From Alphaproteobacteria bacterium (GTDB taxonomy: Bacteria; Pseudomonadota; Alphaproteobacteria; UBA6615), in the NCBI GenBank assembly GCA_003230015.1, contig QIGO01000067.1, positions 1-49,878 of the forward strand: a stretch of DNA of 49,878 nt. The letters run 5' to 3'. The notes under the pieces are model-generated. The model ran no database searches. It was not told where the DNA came from and worked only from the letters and a program-made list of their open reading frames with translations. Every line of letters starts with the position of its first letter. Positions within the stretch are counted from its first letter, which is position 1. Below are positions 37,924 through 47,543 of the stretch, in pieces. Position numbers and translations under genes: made by a program.

Positions 37924-38013
37924 GTCATGATTGCCGCTCCCGTTCCGGCGCCTTGCGCTAGACTCGGTCGAACCGATCATATAGACACTACATCTAGTGG
38001 TGCGGAGTTGGCT

Positions 38014-38100
38014 TTGCGTTGGAAACCTAATTTTGCCGGGCCTTTCACGGTCGGTCTCCTGCTGTCCACACTGGCGCCAACGGCGGCCACGGACACGTAG
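38014..38100 (+). pseudogene. Putative remnant of an exported-protein gene
   Basis: In the gap before smc, a TTG-started frame encodes 28 residues with the form of a signal peptide: basic start (RWK), a hydrophobic core VGLLLSTLAP and a small-residue TAAT end, then a TAG stop. The same frame reopens at ATG 38101 for 16 codons, then stops, and then becomes the smc frame. In many alphaproteobacteria a DsbA-like exported protein is encoded here, so this may be its eroded 5' end. The sequence alone cannot prove it, and no DsbA catalytic motif remains. Confidence 0.35.
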
Positions 38101-38175
38101 ATGGCTCAGGCTTTTACCGGCATCATCGAACCGCTCTTGCCGTCCAATTGAGCGGCGAAAACCAGGGGGCAGGCA

Positions 38176-41100
38176 CTGCAATTCACCAAACTGAGACTGT
38201 CCGGCTTCAAGTCCTTTGTTGAGTCGACCGATCTCTTCATCGCCCCTGGATTGACGGGAGTCGTCGGCCCCAACGGCTGTGGCAAATCGAATTTGTTCGA
38301 GGCCCTGCGCTGGGCCATGGGCGAATCCTCGGCCAAGCAGATGCGTGGCGGCGAGATGGACAATGTCATCTTCGGCGGCACCGCCAGCCGGCCGGCCCGC
38401 AATGTCGCCGAAGTGGTGATTTATCTCGACAATAGCAACCGCACCGCGCCGGCGGCTTTCAACGACTATGACGATCTTGAGATCACCCGCCGCATCGAGC
38501 GTGAAAAGGGCTCGGTCTACCGGGTCAATGGCCGCGAGGTCCGGGCCCGCGACGTCCAAGTGCTGTTTGCCGACCAGGCCACGGGTGCGCGCTCCACCGC
38601 TTTGGTCAGTCAGGGCCGCATTGGCGCCATCATCAACGCCAAGGCCAAGGATCGCCGCGGCCTGCTCGAAGAAGCCGCCGGCATCGCCGGCCTCCACTCC
38701 CGCCGTCACGAGGCCGAACTGCGCCTGCGCGCCGCCGAGACCAATCTCGAACGCCTCGACGATGTCCTGGTGACCCTAGACGAACAGCTTGCGGGCCTCA
38801 AGAAGCAGGCCCGCCAGGCCCGCCGCTACCGCAATATCTCCGACCATATCCGCCAAACCGAGGCCGCGGTCTTGCATCAGCGCTGGACCGCCGCCCAGGC
38901 GGATGTCGAGGCCGCGAGAACCAAATATGTCGAGGCCGAGCGCATTGTCGCCGAATTGACACGCCGCGTCGCCGCCGCCACCACCGGCCGCGAGACGGCG
39001 GCCCAGGCGCTCTCCCCTCTGCGCCAGGCGGAGGCCGAAATGGCCGCCCAGGTTCAACGTCTGACTTTGGCCAACGCCAGCCTCGATGCCGAGGAACAGC
39101 GCGTCGCCGCCCAGCGCCGTCAGGCTGAAATCCACCAATCGCAAGTCGCCGAGGATCTCCGCCGCGAGTCGGTCTTGTCCGAGGACGCCGCCACCGCCCT
39201 GCGCCAACTCGCCCAGACCGAGGCCGACCTGCAAACCGCCGGTGCCACCGACGCCGAGCATAGCCAGAAAACCCGCCACGACCTCCAGCAGACCTCGGCC
39301 GCCGCTGCCGCCATTGAGCAGGAACACACCCAGCTCACCGAAAAAGTGGCCAGCGGCGAGGCCCGAAAGACCGCGCTGGAACGCGAGAGTGCCAGCCTGC
39401 GCCAGAATGCCGACGGCCTGCGCCAGCGTTTTGGCCAGGTCTCCGAGGAATACCAGCGCCTCGATGCCGAAGCCGCCGATCGCCAGGCCTTGCAGACGGC
39501 CCAAGTCGCCGTCGCCACCGCGGAAAACGCCTTGACCACCGCCCAACAAGCCTTCGAGGCCGCCGAGCAGGCCCGCGGCCAGACCCAGCAAACCGCCAAC
39601 GCGGCCCAGGAACAGCGCCACGCCGCCGCCGAGGAACGCGCCCGCGTCCGCGCCGAAATCGCTGCCCTCACCGACCTCCTCGCCAGTACCGCCCCCGGCG
39701 ACTGGGAGCCCGTGCTCGACAGCGTGCAGGTCGATCCCGGTTACGAAACCGCCCTTGGTGCGGCCCTCGGTGACGATCTCGACGCCGCCGCCAGCGACAC
39801 CGCGCCCAAACATTGGCGCACCCTGCCGGCAACCCCGGGCCAGGCCCTGCCCGCCGGTGCCGAGCCCCTGGCCCGGTTCGTCCGTGGCGCCCTCGCCCTC
39901 AACCGCCGCCTTGCCCATGTCGGCGTTGTCGACAACAGCGCCGACGGCGAACCTTTGGCGTCCCGCCTCGCCTTGGGACAGCGTTTGGTCAGCCTGGCCG
40001 GCGACCTGTGGCGCTGGGACGGCTATACCGTCAAGGCCGGCGCCCGGTCCGCCGCCGCCGCCCGCCTCGAACAGCGCAACCGCCTGAAAACCCTCGCCAC
40101 CGGTCTCACCGCCGCCGAAGCCCAATTCGCCGCCGCCGAGTCGGTTTTGCGCCAGGCCCAGGACAGCGCCCGCCAGGCCGCCGAGAACGAAACCACCGCC
40201 CGCGACACCCAGCGCCAGGCCGAGCGCGCGCTCCATGGCGCCCGCGAGCGGCAGGCGGCCATCGCCGCCAAGGCCGCATCCACCGCCGCCCGCCTCGAGG
40301 GCTTGCGGGAATCGGCCGCACGTCTGGAACAGGAACTCAACGACGTCACCCGCCGCCTGACCACCGCCCTCGAGGATGTCGCCAGCTTTGAGGACCTCGC
40401 CGGTCAACGCCAACAGCTCGTCGAGGCCCGGCAGCGCCTGCGCCAGGCGCACAACGCCCAGGCTCAGGCTCAGGCCGCCGCCGATCAGCTTGCCCGCGAT
40501 ATCAGCGACCGCCAGCGCCGCCTCGCCACCATCGCCCAGGACCGCGATTCCTGGACCACGCGCCAGCACAATGCCGGCGCCCGGATTGGCGAACTCCAGC
40601 AGCGCCGCACCGCGCTTGCCGACGAGTTGGCCCAGCTGGCCACCAGGCCCCAGGAGATCGAACAGCAGCGCGCCACCTTGCTGGACAGTTTATCCCGCGC
40701 CGAAACCCGGCGCGCCGACGCCGCCGACCGCGTCGCCAGCGGCGAATCCGCCGCCGCCGAGGCCGCGCGCGCCCTCAAGACCGCCGAAGCCGCGATGGCC
40801 GAGGCCCGCGAGCAGCGCGTCCGCGTCGAGGCCTTGGTGGCCCAGACCGAACAGACCCGCACCAATGTGCGCGAACGCATTACCGAGCGCCTGGAATGCC
40901 GTCCCGAGGAGGTCTTGACCGTCGGCGGTTTTGCACCGGGGGCGACGTTGCCCGAGCGCGAGGCCTCCGAACGCAAACTCGAACGCCTGTTGCGCGAGCG
41001 CGACGGCATGGGTCCGGTCAATCTGCGGGCCGAGCAGGAGGCCGAGGATCTCGACCAGCAAATCACCGTCATGCAGTCCGAGCGCACCGACTTGCAGGCC

Positions 41101-41634
41101 GCCATCGCCCGCCTCCGTCAGGGCATTGGCAACCTCAATCGTCAGGCCCGCCAGCGCCTGACCGCCTCTTTTACCGAGGTCGACCGCCATTTCCAGGCGC
41201 TTTTTGTCCGCCTGTTCGGCGGCGGCCGCGCCCATTTGGAACTCACCGAGGCCGAAGACCCCCTCGATGCCGGCCTCGAAATCTTCGCCAGCCCCCCCGG
41301 CAAGGCGCTTCAGGCCCTCTCCCTGTTATCCGGCGGCGAGCAGGCCCTGACCGCGCTGGCCCTGCTTTTTGCGGTCTTCCAGACCAATCCCGCACCCATC
41401 TGCGTGCTCGACGAGGTCGACGCCCCCCTCGATGACGCCAATGTCGATCGTTTCTGTTCTTTGCTTGAAAGCATGGCCGCCAGCGGCGACACCCGTTTCC
41501 TCATTATCACCCATCACCGCATGACCATGGCGCGCATGGATCGGCTCTTCGGCGTCACCATGCCCGAACGCGGCATCAGCCAGCTGGTATCCGTCGATCT
41601 CCACCATGCGGCGGCCATCCGCCGCACTGCTTGA
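38176..41634 (+). CDS. smc: Chromosome segregation ATPase SMC, CTG start
   Basis: A 1152-residue SMC protein that forms the condensin-like ring organising the chromosome. The N-terminal ATPase head has LRLSGFKSFV, Walker A GVVGPNGCGKSN and the Q-loop region MGESSAKQMRGGEMDNVIFGGT. Long Ala/Gln/Arg-rich coiled coils surround a hinge at about residues 520-620. The C-terminal head has LSLLSGGEQALTALALLFAVF and the Walker B VLDEVDAPLDDANV. The conserved N-terminus begins at CTG 38176 (Leu-Gln-Phe-Thr-Lys-Leu-Arg-Leu), behind AGGGGG with 7 bases spacing. No ATG, GTG or TTG is available in frame before TTG 38251, which would remove the first 25 conserved residues; an in-frame TGA lies at 38149. Scp partners are not in the window. 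Confidence 0.93.
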   Translation: MQFTKLRLSGFKSFVESTDLFIAPGLTGVVGPNGCGKSNLFEALRWAMGESSAKQMRGGEMDNVIFGGTASRPARNVAEVVIYLDNSNRTAPAAFNDYDDLEITRRIEREKGSVYRVNGREVRARDVQVLFADQATGARSTALVSQGRIGAIINAKAKDRRGLLEEAAGIAGLHSRRHEAELRLRAAETNLERLDDVLVTLDEQLAGLKKQARQARRYRNISDHIRQTEAAVLHQRWTAAQADVEAARTKYVEAERIVAELTRRVAAATTGRETAAQALSPLRQAEAEMAAQVQRLTLANASLDAEEQRVAAQRRQAEIHQSQVAEDLRRESVLSEDAATALRQLAQTEADLQTAGATDAEHSQKTRHDLQQTSAAAAAIEQEHTQLTEKVASGEARKTALERESASLRQNADGLRQRFGQVSEEYQRLDAEAADRQALQTAQVAVATAENALTTAQQAFEAAEQARGQTQQTANAAQEQRHAAAEERARVRAEIAALTDLLASTAPGDWEPVLDSVQVDPGYETALGAALGDDLDAAASDTAPKHWRTLPATPGQALPAGAEPLARFVRGALALNRRLAHVGVVDNSADGEPLASRLALGQRLVSLAGDLWRWDGYTVKAGARSAAAARLEQRNRLKTLATGLTAAEAQFAAAESVLRQAQDSARQAAENETTARDTQRQAERALHGARERQAAIAAKAASTAARLEGLRESAARLEQELNDVTRRLTTALEDVASFEDLAGQRQQLVEARQRLRQAHNAQAQAQAAADQLARDISDRQRRLATIAQDRDSWTTRQHNAGARIGELQQRRTALADELAQLATRPQEIEQQRATLLDSLSRAETRRADAADRVASGESAAAEAARALKTAEAAMAEAREQRVRVEALVAQTEQTRTNVRERITERLECRPEEVLTVGGFAPGATLPEREASERKLERLLRERDGMGPVNLRAEQEAEDLDQQITVMQSERTDLQAAIARLRQGIGNLNRQARQRLTASFTEVDRHFQALFVRLFGGGRAHLELTEAEDPLDAGLEIFASPPGKALQALSLLSGGEQALTALALLFAVFQTNPAPICVLDEVDAPLDDANVDRFCSLLESMAASGDTRFLIITHHRMTMARMDRLFGVTMPERGISQLVSVDLHHAAAIRRTA

Positions 41635-41695
41635 GCCCCCGTAAACATTGAGAAAATGCGCCCTTTGACCGGACTCCATGCGGCCGATTGCCGTC

Positions 41696-41724
41696 TTGAC
41701 TTGGGCCCAGGCCCTCAGTACCTT
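41696..41724 (+). promoter_or_regulatory. Candidate sigma-70-type promoter for the F0 operon
   Basis: TTGACT at 41696-41701 is followed after exactly 17 bases by TACCTT at 41719-41724, about 65 bases before atpI. The -35 is near consensus and the spacing is ideal, while the -10 is weaker, which is common in high-GC alphaproteobacteria. It would drive atpI-B-E-b'-b. Confidence 0.5.
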
Positions 41725-41788
41725 GCCGGCGTTTTTCGGCTTCGCTTAATCGCCGGGCCGGATTCTTTGGGGGAGATTTGGAACACGC

Positions 41789-42154
41789 ATGACGCGCGAC
41801 GACAGGCCTCCGCCATTGGAGGATCTGGACGCTCGGCTGAAAGCTGCCAGGTCATGCCAAGCTGACAAGCGGGACGATAAGAGTGAGGACCGTAAAACTA
41901 GCGAACTAGGCCCTGCTTTGCGCATGGGTTCGGACTTGGTGGCGGGCGTCGCGGTTGGCGCTTTCATCGGCTGGGCCCTTGACCGGTGGCTCGGCACCCA
42001 GCCATGGCTGATGATCGTATTTTTCTTGCTCGGCGCTGCCGCGGGATTCTACAACGTCTACCGCAGCGCTAAACAAACGACCGGGGTCGCTGCCACCGAT
42101 AGCGGCGACAACGGCGACCAGGATTCGCCGTCCGACGGGACAAAAAAGGAGTAA
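41789..42154 (+). CDS. atpI: ATP synthase F0 assembly protein AtpI
   Basis: A 121-residue protein with an acidic, charged N-terminus (about 45 residues) and two membrane helices: LVAGVAVGAFIGWALDRWLG (about 50-69) and WLMIVFFLLGAAAGFYNVYR (about 73-92). This layout and the first position in the F0 operon identify AtpI/AtpZ-type subunit I, which assists c-ring assembly and may carry Mg2+ or Ca2+. The tail is polar and low-complexity. GGGGGAG lies 14 bases upstream of ATG 41789. It ends 3 bases before atpB. Confidence 0.92.
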   Translation: MTRDDRPPPLEDLDARLKAARSCQADKRDDKSEDRKTSELGPALRMGSDLVAGVAVGAFIGWALDRWLGTQPWLMIVFFLLGAAAGFYNVYRSAKQTTGVAATDSGDNGDQDSPSDGTKKE

Positions 42155-42157
42155 CCG

Positions 42158-43157
<1,000 letters not shown>

Positions 43158-43194
43158 TCTTTGCCGGTCAGCAGGCTAACGCTGGGAGGCCGCC

Positions 43195-43686
43195 GTGCCG
43201 CAGTTCGAAACGGAAGCATTCATCAGCCAGATATTTTGGCTGATTGTGACCTTCGTGCCCCTCTACTTCATCCTTGCAAAATCGGCTTTGCCGCGTATCC
43301 GCACGGCTCTGGAGGACCGCCAGAATCGTATCGACCAGGATCTCACCCGGGCGACCTTGCTCAGTGAGGAGGCCGAACAGGTCCGCGCAGCCTACGAGCA
43401 GGAATTGACCAATGCCCGGGCCAGTGCCCAGGAACAGGTCCGCAAGGTCAACGAAGCCGCGGCCGCGGCGGCGGCGGCGCGCCATGAAGGGCTTTCCCAG
43501 CAGCTAGCCCGCGACCTTGACGCTGCCGAGCAGCGCATCGCCCAGGCTCGGCAAGAAGCCATCGGCAACATCCGTGACCTGGCTCGGGATCTCGCCGCGG
43601 CGGCGGCGTCACGGGTCGCCGGTATTCAGCTCGATGCGCTCTCGATGCAGGACGCGGTCGATGCCGAACTGGCGGAGAAAAAGTAA
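43195..43686 (+). CDS. atpF': ATP synthase F0 subunit b' (duplicated b)
   Basis: A 163-residue peripheral-stalk subunit. It has one N-terminal membrane helix (FISQIFWLIVTFVPLYFILAK, about 9-29) then a long Ala/Glu/Arg-rich helix that dimerises with subunit b to hold F1 against the rotor. This b/b' heterodimer is a mark of alphaproteobacteria and phototrophs. Starts at GTG 43195 with GGGAGG 6 bases upstream. Its stop overlaps the next start as TAATG. Confidence 0.94.
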   Translation: MPQFETEAFISQIFWLIVTFVPLYFILAKSALPRIRTALEDRQNRIDQDLTRATLLSEEAEQVRAAYEQELTNARASAQEQVRKVNEAAAAAAAARHEGLSQQLARDLDAAEQRIAQARQEAIGNIRDLARDLAAAAASRVAGIQLDALSMQDAVDAELAEKK

Positions 43687-44168
43687 TGTTTCAAAATCCC
43701 GATATATGGATTGCCATCGCCTTCGTCATCCTCATCGCGGCACTGTATCGCCCGGTCTCGAAAATACTTACCGGCTCGCTCGATAACCGCGCCGCGTCCA
43801 TCAAGGCCCAACTCGACGAGGCCCAGCGCCTGCGCGAAGAAGCCCAGCACGCCCTGGCCGAGTACAAGCGCATGCAGCGCGATGCTGCCAAGGAAGCCGA
43901 GGAAATCCTCAACCTGGCCAAGGAAGAAGCCGACATCCTGCGCGACCGCGCCGAGCAGGCCCTCGCCGCCACCATCAAGCGCCGCGAGGAACAAGCCGTC
44001 GCCCGCATCGCCCAGGCCGAGGCCGAGGCCATCCAGGAAGTCCGCAACCTGGCGGTAGACGTCGCCATGGTCGCCGCCAGCACGGTCCTGCAAGACCGCC
44101 TCGACGGCACCGACGGCGACGACATCATCACCGCCGCCATCAAGGAACTCCCCGCCCGCCTCAACTAA
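43686..44168 (+). CDS. atpF: ATP synthase F0 subunit b
   Basis: A 160-residue peripheral-stalk subunit with a short membrane helix (IWIAIAFVILIAALYRPVS, about 6-24) and a long charged coiled-coil helix (EAQRLREEAQHALAEYKR and onward). It pairs with b'. ATG 43686 shares a base with the stop of b' (TAATG), so translation is coupled. It is the last gene of the F0 operon; a strong dyad lies about 88 bases downstream. Confidence 0.94.
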   Translation: MFQNPDIWIAIAFVILIAALYRPVSKILTGSLDNRAASIKAQLDEAQRLREEAQHALAEYKRMQRDAAKEAEEILNLAKEEADILRDRAEQALAATIKRREEQAVARIAQAEAEAIQEVRNLAVDVAMVAASTVLQDRLDGTDGDDIITAAIKELPARLN

Positions 44169-44255
44169 GCCGAAACCGGCTGCCGCACGATCTCTCGCCT
44201 GTTTCTAGAGCAAGCGGACACTGCTATTCCACCGGCAAACACGTCATATAAGGCG

Positions 44256-44294
44256 CCAGGGTCTGGTCTTGAGGCCATCGAAACCAGACCCTGG
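44256..44294. terminator. Strong 12-bp dyad downstream of the F0 operon
   Basis: CCAGGGTCTGGT and ACCAGACCCTGG form a perfect 12-bp stem with a 15-base loop, the strongest inverted repeat noticed in the window. It sits between converging genes (atpF and the lipoprotein gene), where it could end transcription in both directions. It lacks a T-run on either side, so it may instead be a factor-dependent terminator, a protein-binding site or a mobile short element. A second small hairpin with a TTCG loop lies at 44319-44332. Confidence 0.45.
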
Positions 44295-44384
44295 CTCACC
44301 GCACCGACATAGCCGGCCGTCGCTTCGGCGACCTGCCTCTGAGAAGGTTCTCCACGCGAACAACGCGTCCGAAACGGCGCCGAC

Positions 44385-44993
44385 CTATGAGCCGGATCGA
44401 ATCTCGGTGCGGACTTGGTCGTAATAGTCGGTGACGCCCCGGTCTGCGTGCACGTTGGTGTACTTGACCTCGCCGCGCTCGGGAGACCAGTACCAGGTAC
44501 GCGTGCGCTTGTCTTGACGGCAAACGACTTTGTAGGCGTCAATCAACTCTTCAGCGACCGAAATGTTCACGGTGGAGTCCACTTCGCAGCGGCGTGTGCC
44601 ACGCCGCCCATCGCTGTTTATGAACTCGTACTTCGCCCTGTTCCCCACTTGCAGCGGCCAAATCGCGCCCTCGCGCTCGGTTATTTCCCGCGACCCCGTG
44701 AAGCCTCCGCAATTCTCCCACTCCAAGGTCGGCGCGAACCAATCGGTTGAATTGACCCACCGGCACCCTCTGGTGCTTTGCGCGGTGATACGATCCCCCT
44801 CGACTGCCAAAATCGTCCAGCCACCTTCTTCGCCGGTCTGAACATCTTTTTGAACGAGTGTATAGCCCACCTGCCACTCGGGCTGGTCGACCGCTGACAG
44901 TTCGGCAATTGGCGATTGCTCTTCGACCGTGGCGCAAGCAGCCAAACCGGCCGCCGCAAATGTCAAAAAAATACTTTTCGGAATCAGACCCAT
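44385..44993 (-). CDS. Lipoprotein of unknown function
   Basis: A 202-residue protein with a lipoprotein signal: short positive N-terminus, hydrophobic core and lipobox LAAC, with the lipidated Cys at about residue 20. The mature part has several Trp and Tyr residues and four Cys: two in the GCRWVNS and ENCGGF regions and two in RRCEVDS and VVCRQD, which may form disulfides in the periplasm. The C-terminal half, with TWYWSPERGEVKYTNVH, resembles a beta-rich fold. I cannot name the family. ATG 44993 has GGGGGAG upstream. It lies 206 bases from the LuxR array on the same strand. Confidence 0.82.
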   Translation of the reverse strand: MGLIPKSIFLTFAAAGLAACATVEEQSPIAELSAVDQPEWQVGYTLVQKDVQTGEEGGWTILAVEGDRITAQSTRGCRWVNSTDWFAPTLEWENCGGFTGSREITEREGAIWPLQVGNRAKYEFINSDGRRGTRRCEVDSTVNISVAEELIDAYKVVCRQDKRTRTWYWSPERGEVKYTNVHADRGVTDYYDQVRTEIRSGS

Positions 44994-45156
44994 TTTCTCC
45001 CCCAGATTACGCGCCGGAACACCCGGCGCACGATTACGGACCGCTGGAGGTTAGCGAAGATATTGGCGCACGGCCCCACCCATATTAGGGGGTATACATG
45101 TCTATGTTACGGCTGCGGGCTGAGCGCCGTCGGAGAGCAAGCTCGCAGCCTGGCGC

Positions 45157-45172
45157 CAGTTGACGCCAACTG
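45157..45172. repeat. Small hairpin after the LuxR array
   Basis: CAGTTG and CAACTG flank ACGC, giving a 6-bp stem with a 4-base loop. It lies 27 bases beyond the stop of the last gene of the LuxR array in the direction of transcription. No T-run follows, so the terminator role is only possible. Confidence 0.25.
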
Positions 45173-45199
45173 AACTGAGGGACATTTTATCGAGTCAAA

Positions 45200-46372
45200 T
45201 TAAGTCGCTCTCCCTTCCGAAAGAAAGGAGGCGTCCGACAAGATCAGGCGAACGAGGTCTGCTTGACTATGGGTACCTGTCTTCGACATGGCGTTCTTCA
45301 ATGTCCAGCGCACCGTGTGCTCTGAGCGTCGGCCGGCCTCCGCATACTGTCTGACAGATTGTCCGCGCATCAGCGCCGCGACCAGGTTCGACTCGGCTTG
45401 GGTCAGCCCATGAAGTTGACTGATTTTATCGGCCGACAGCGCTAGCGGCACATCGGAGTCCTTGCTGAAAACCGCTGCGACCGGACGGCGGGCCCCGAAA
45501 TCTGCTTGCGCCGAGCGGATCGGGACGACCAGCAGCACCAATGGCCGGCCCATTGACGGACGGGAGATCCGGAGCAGGCCGCCGGACCCTGTCGCAACGC
45601 CCGTGCCCTGCCCGAGCGCGCCGGCGATCAGCGCTTGCAGTTCGGCGTCCTCCTTTCGAAACGAGGCCCTAAGAAGGCCGCGTTCACTGGTCAGACCGTC
45701 ACGCCGTCTGAGGATCCGACATGCACTTGCATTGGCCTCAAGAACATGCCCGTCACGGTCCAAAAAGAACACAGCCAGCCGCGAACCATCGAGCAACGCC
45801 GCGAGTGGTCTGTTTTCCGCCGACACCGAAGCGAGAGACTGCCGAATGCGCACGGCCTGCAATACATGCGGCAGGAGTTGCCGGATTTTCTTTGTCTCGG
45901 CATCCACAAAGGCGCCGCGGCCTTTTTCCCGGATAGCCGAAAAGACAATGCTGTCGCCCGCTGGTCCGTTCATGCGCGTGATGAGTTGGCTTTGCGCATC
46001 ATATTTTGCCAGAAACTCATTATAGGTCGCCGAGCTTTGCATTTCGGTCCCGCGGAACAGCGACTCGTGATGGGTGGGGACCGCGTGCGGCAACGCAAGT
46101 ATCCGCGGCACACGCTCGTCAATCAGCCCATACTGGGATACATATTCCTTGTTGGCTTCCGGATACCTGCTGACAAGACCAAAGACCGGCGCGCCGCTGC
46201 GCCGGTCAAAGACAAGCAGATGCATATTGTTGGCGTCCAGGGCGACCGCCATATCCTGCAGGACCTGCAGCCAGACTGTTTCGTCCAAGGCTGCATCATA
46301 GAGCCGAGCTATGAGTCCGAGGACAGGTTCAGCCGGGTTTTCTCCAGAGGCCACCGCGGCGCGCCGTGTCAC
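45200..46372 (-). CDS. LuxR-type regulator, array gene 3
   Basis: A 390-residue regulator. The N-terminal part (about 15-180) is the ligand- or partner-sensing region shared with its two neighbours, starting LGLIARLYDAALDETVW. A PAS-like segment follows (LAVFFLDRDGHVLEANASACRIL, about 205-230). The C-terminal LuxR-type helix-turn-helix (about 320-385) reads HGLTQAESNLVAALMRG, then RRSEHTVRWTLKNAMSKTGTHSQADLVRLI. It is more diverged than the other two. It starts at GTG 46372, whose bases overlap the stop of the middle gene once its frameshift is repaired (GTGA). No LuxI-type synthase is nearby, so an acyl-homoserine lactone ligand is not supported. Confidence 0.88.
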   Translation of the reverse strand: MTRRAAVASGENPAEPVLGLIARLYDAALDETVWLQVLQDMAVALDANNMHLLVFDRRSGAPVFGLVSRYPEANKEYVSQYGLIDERVPRILALPHAVPTHHESLFRGTEMQSSATYNEFLAKYDAQSQLITRMNGPAGDSIVFSAIREKGRGAFVDAETKKIRQLLPHVLQAVRIRQSLASVSAENRPLAALLDGSRLAVFFLDRDGHVLEANASACRILRRRDGLTSERGLLRASFRKEDAELQALIAGALGQGTGVATGSGGLLRISRPSMGRPLVLLVVPIRSAQADFGARRPVAAVFSKDSDVPLALSADKISQLHGLTQAESNLVAALMRGQSVRQYAEAGRRSEHTVRWTLKNAMSKTGTHSQADLVRLILSDASFLSEGRAT

Positions 46373-47506
46373 GTCTCTGCGCTAACAATCGGAACCGACA
46401 ACACCAGCCGCACAATGTCCGTTTGACGTCTGCTGTCGGTCTTCGATTGGATCTGCTTTAGGTGCCAGCGGACCGTGTTTGTCGAAACTTCGTTCGTTTT
46501 CGTCCGCGTAGTCCGCCACGGACTTGCCTTGGGCTAACGCTATGGCGAGGTGAGCCTCGCGCTCCGTAAGCCCATAAAAGCGGCGCAAATTTTGTGTCGG
46601 CTGGCCGGCGGCTGTTTCAGGATCGCTGACAAAAACCAACGCCGCTGTCGCTCGCATTTCTATGTGAGCGTCATTTTGCGGCGCCGGCGTCACCAAAAGC
46701 AGCAGAGGCGAGTGACCCGTCGACCGGCGTACGGAAACGGCCCCACCCGGTATGGAGACAACGCTCGATCTTGCCTGAATAGCGCCCTTCAACGCGGCCG
46801 AAAGCGCCGAACTATCGGTTGGCGCCTGCGCTCTGAGCCTCCGATCAACGGTCCGCAGCCCGTCACTGGCTGCCACCAGACGACGCGCAAATCGGTTCAT
46901 CCACACAATGCAATGATCACGGTCGACAAAGATCACGCCCTGGCGCAATTGGTCGAGAGCATCGAGAGCTGATTCTCTGCCCAACTCGACCCACCGCGTC
47001 TTTAGGCGGATTTGCATGCTCCGCACCAAATGCTGTTTGAGGATGGCAAACAGCCTCATATCGGCTGCGTCCGCGTGCCCCTGTTTCTGAGTGCGGTTCA
47101 CCGAACAGTAGCCCTTCAACCCGTCGATGCCGGGAATCGCACCGCCGATATAGTATTTGAGATTGTATGAGTTAGTCAGCCAATCGTAATACTCACTGCG
47201 GTCCATTTCCGATTCGGAATGGTGCATGTAGTCGCAGACCACATCACGCGGGTTGCGCGCGATATAGTCTACCCGGGGATCAATGCTCAAATAATGCTCG
47301 CCGAATTCCCTTAGGGCCGCATCGTCAACGCCATGCTGGACGAGCAAAGGAATCTCTGTGAGGTCCTTGTTTGCGTAATAGGCGACGCTGGCGGCCGCTC
47401 CCATCATACCGGAGATGCCCCTCATCGCTTCGGGCCACAACGTCGGGTCCACAGCCGCGTCGTAAATCCGACCGACAAGTGTGCGGAGGGTCTCCTCAGA
47501 GTGCAT
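46369..47506 (-). pseudogene. LuxR-type regulator, array gene 2, frameshifted in its HTH
   Basis: The reading frame from ATG 47506 gives 374 residues ending at 46382. It is homologous to array gene 1 through most of its length: LVGRIYDAAVDP, DYMHHSESEMDRSEYYDW, PAS-like VIFVDRDHCIVWMN, FYGLTEREAHLAIALAQGKSVADYADENE. It then leaves the HTH frame. The next frame carries the missing part: STNTVRWHLKQIQSKT, then RQTDIVRLVLSVP, ending at TGA 46369-46371. The switch point is a tandem TTCG TTCG on the plus strand (46489-46496); removing one copy restores a 377-residue regulator whose stop overlaps the next start. As it stands, the recognition helix is lost. Either a recent mutation, a variable repeat or a sequence error. 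ATG 47506 has AAAGG upstream. Confidence 0.85.
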
Positions 47507-47543
47507 CCTCACCTTTCATCAACGGCATCGCCCGTATCGCGGG

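Noticed and set aside
38776-40569. A 597-codon open frame on the minus strand opposite smc
   Set aside because: It is Gly/Ala-rich low-complexity sequence produced by the reverse complement of the coiled-coil region, with no homology.
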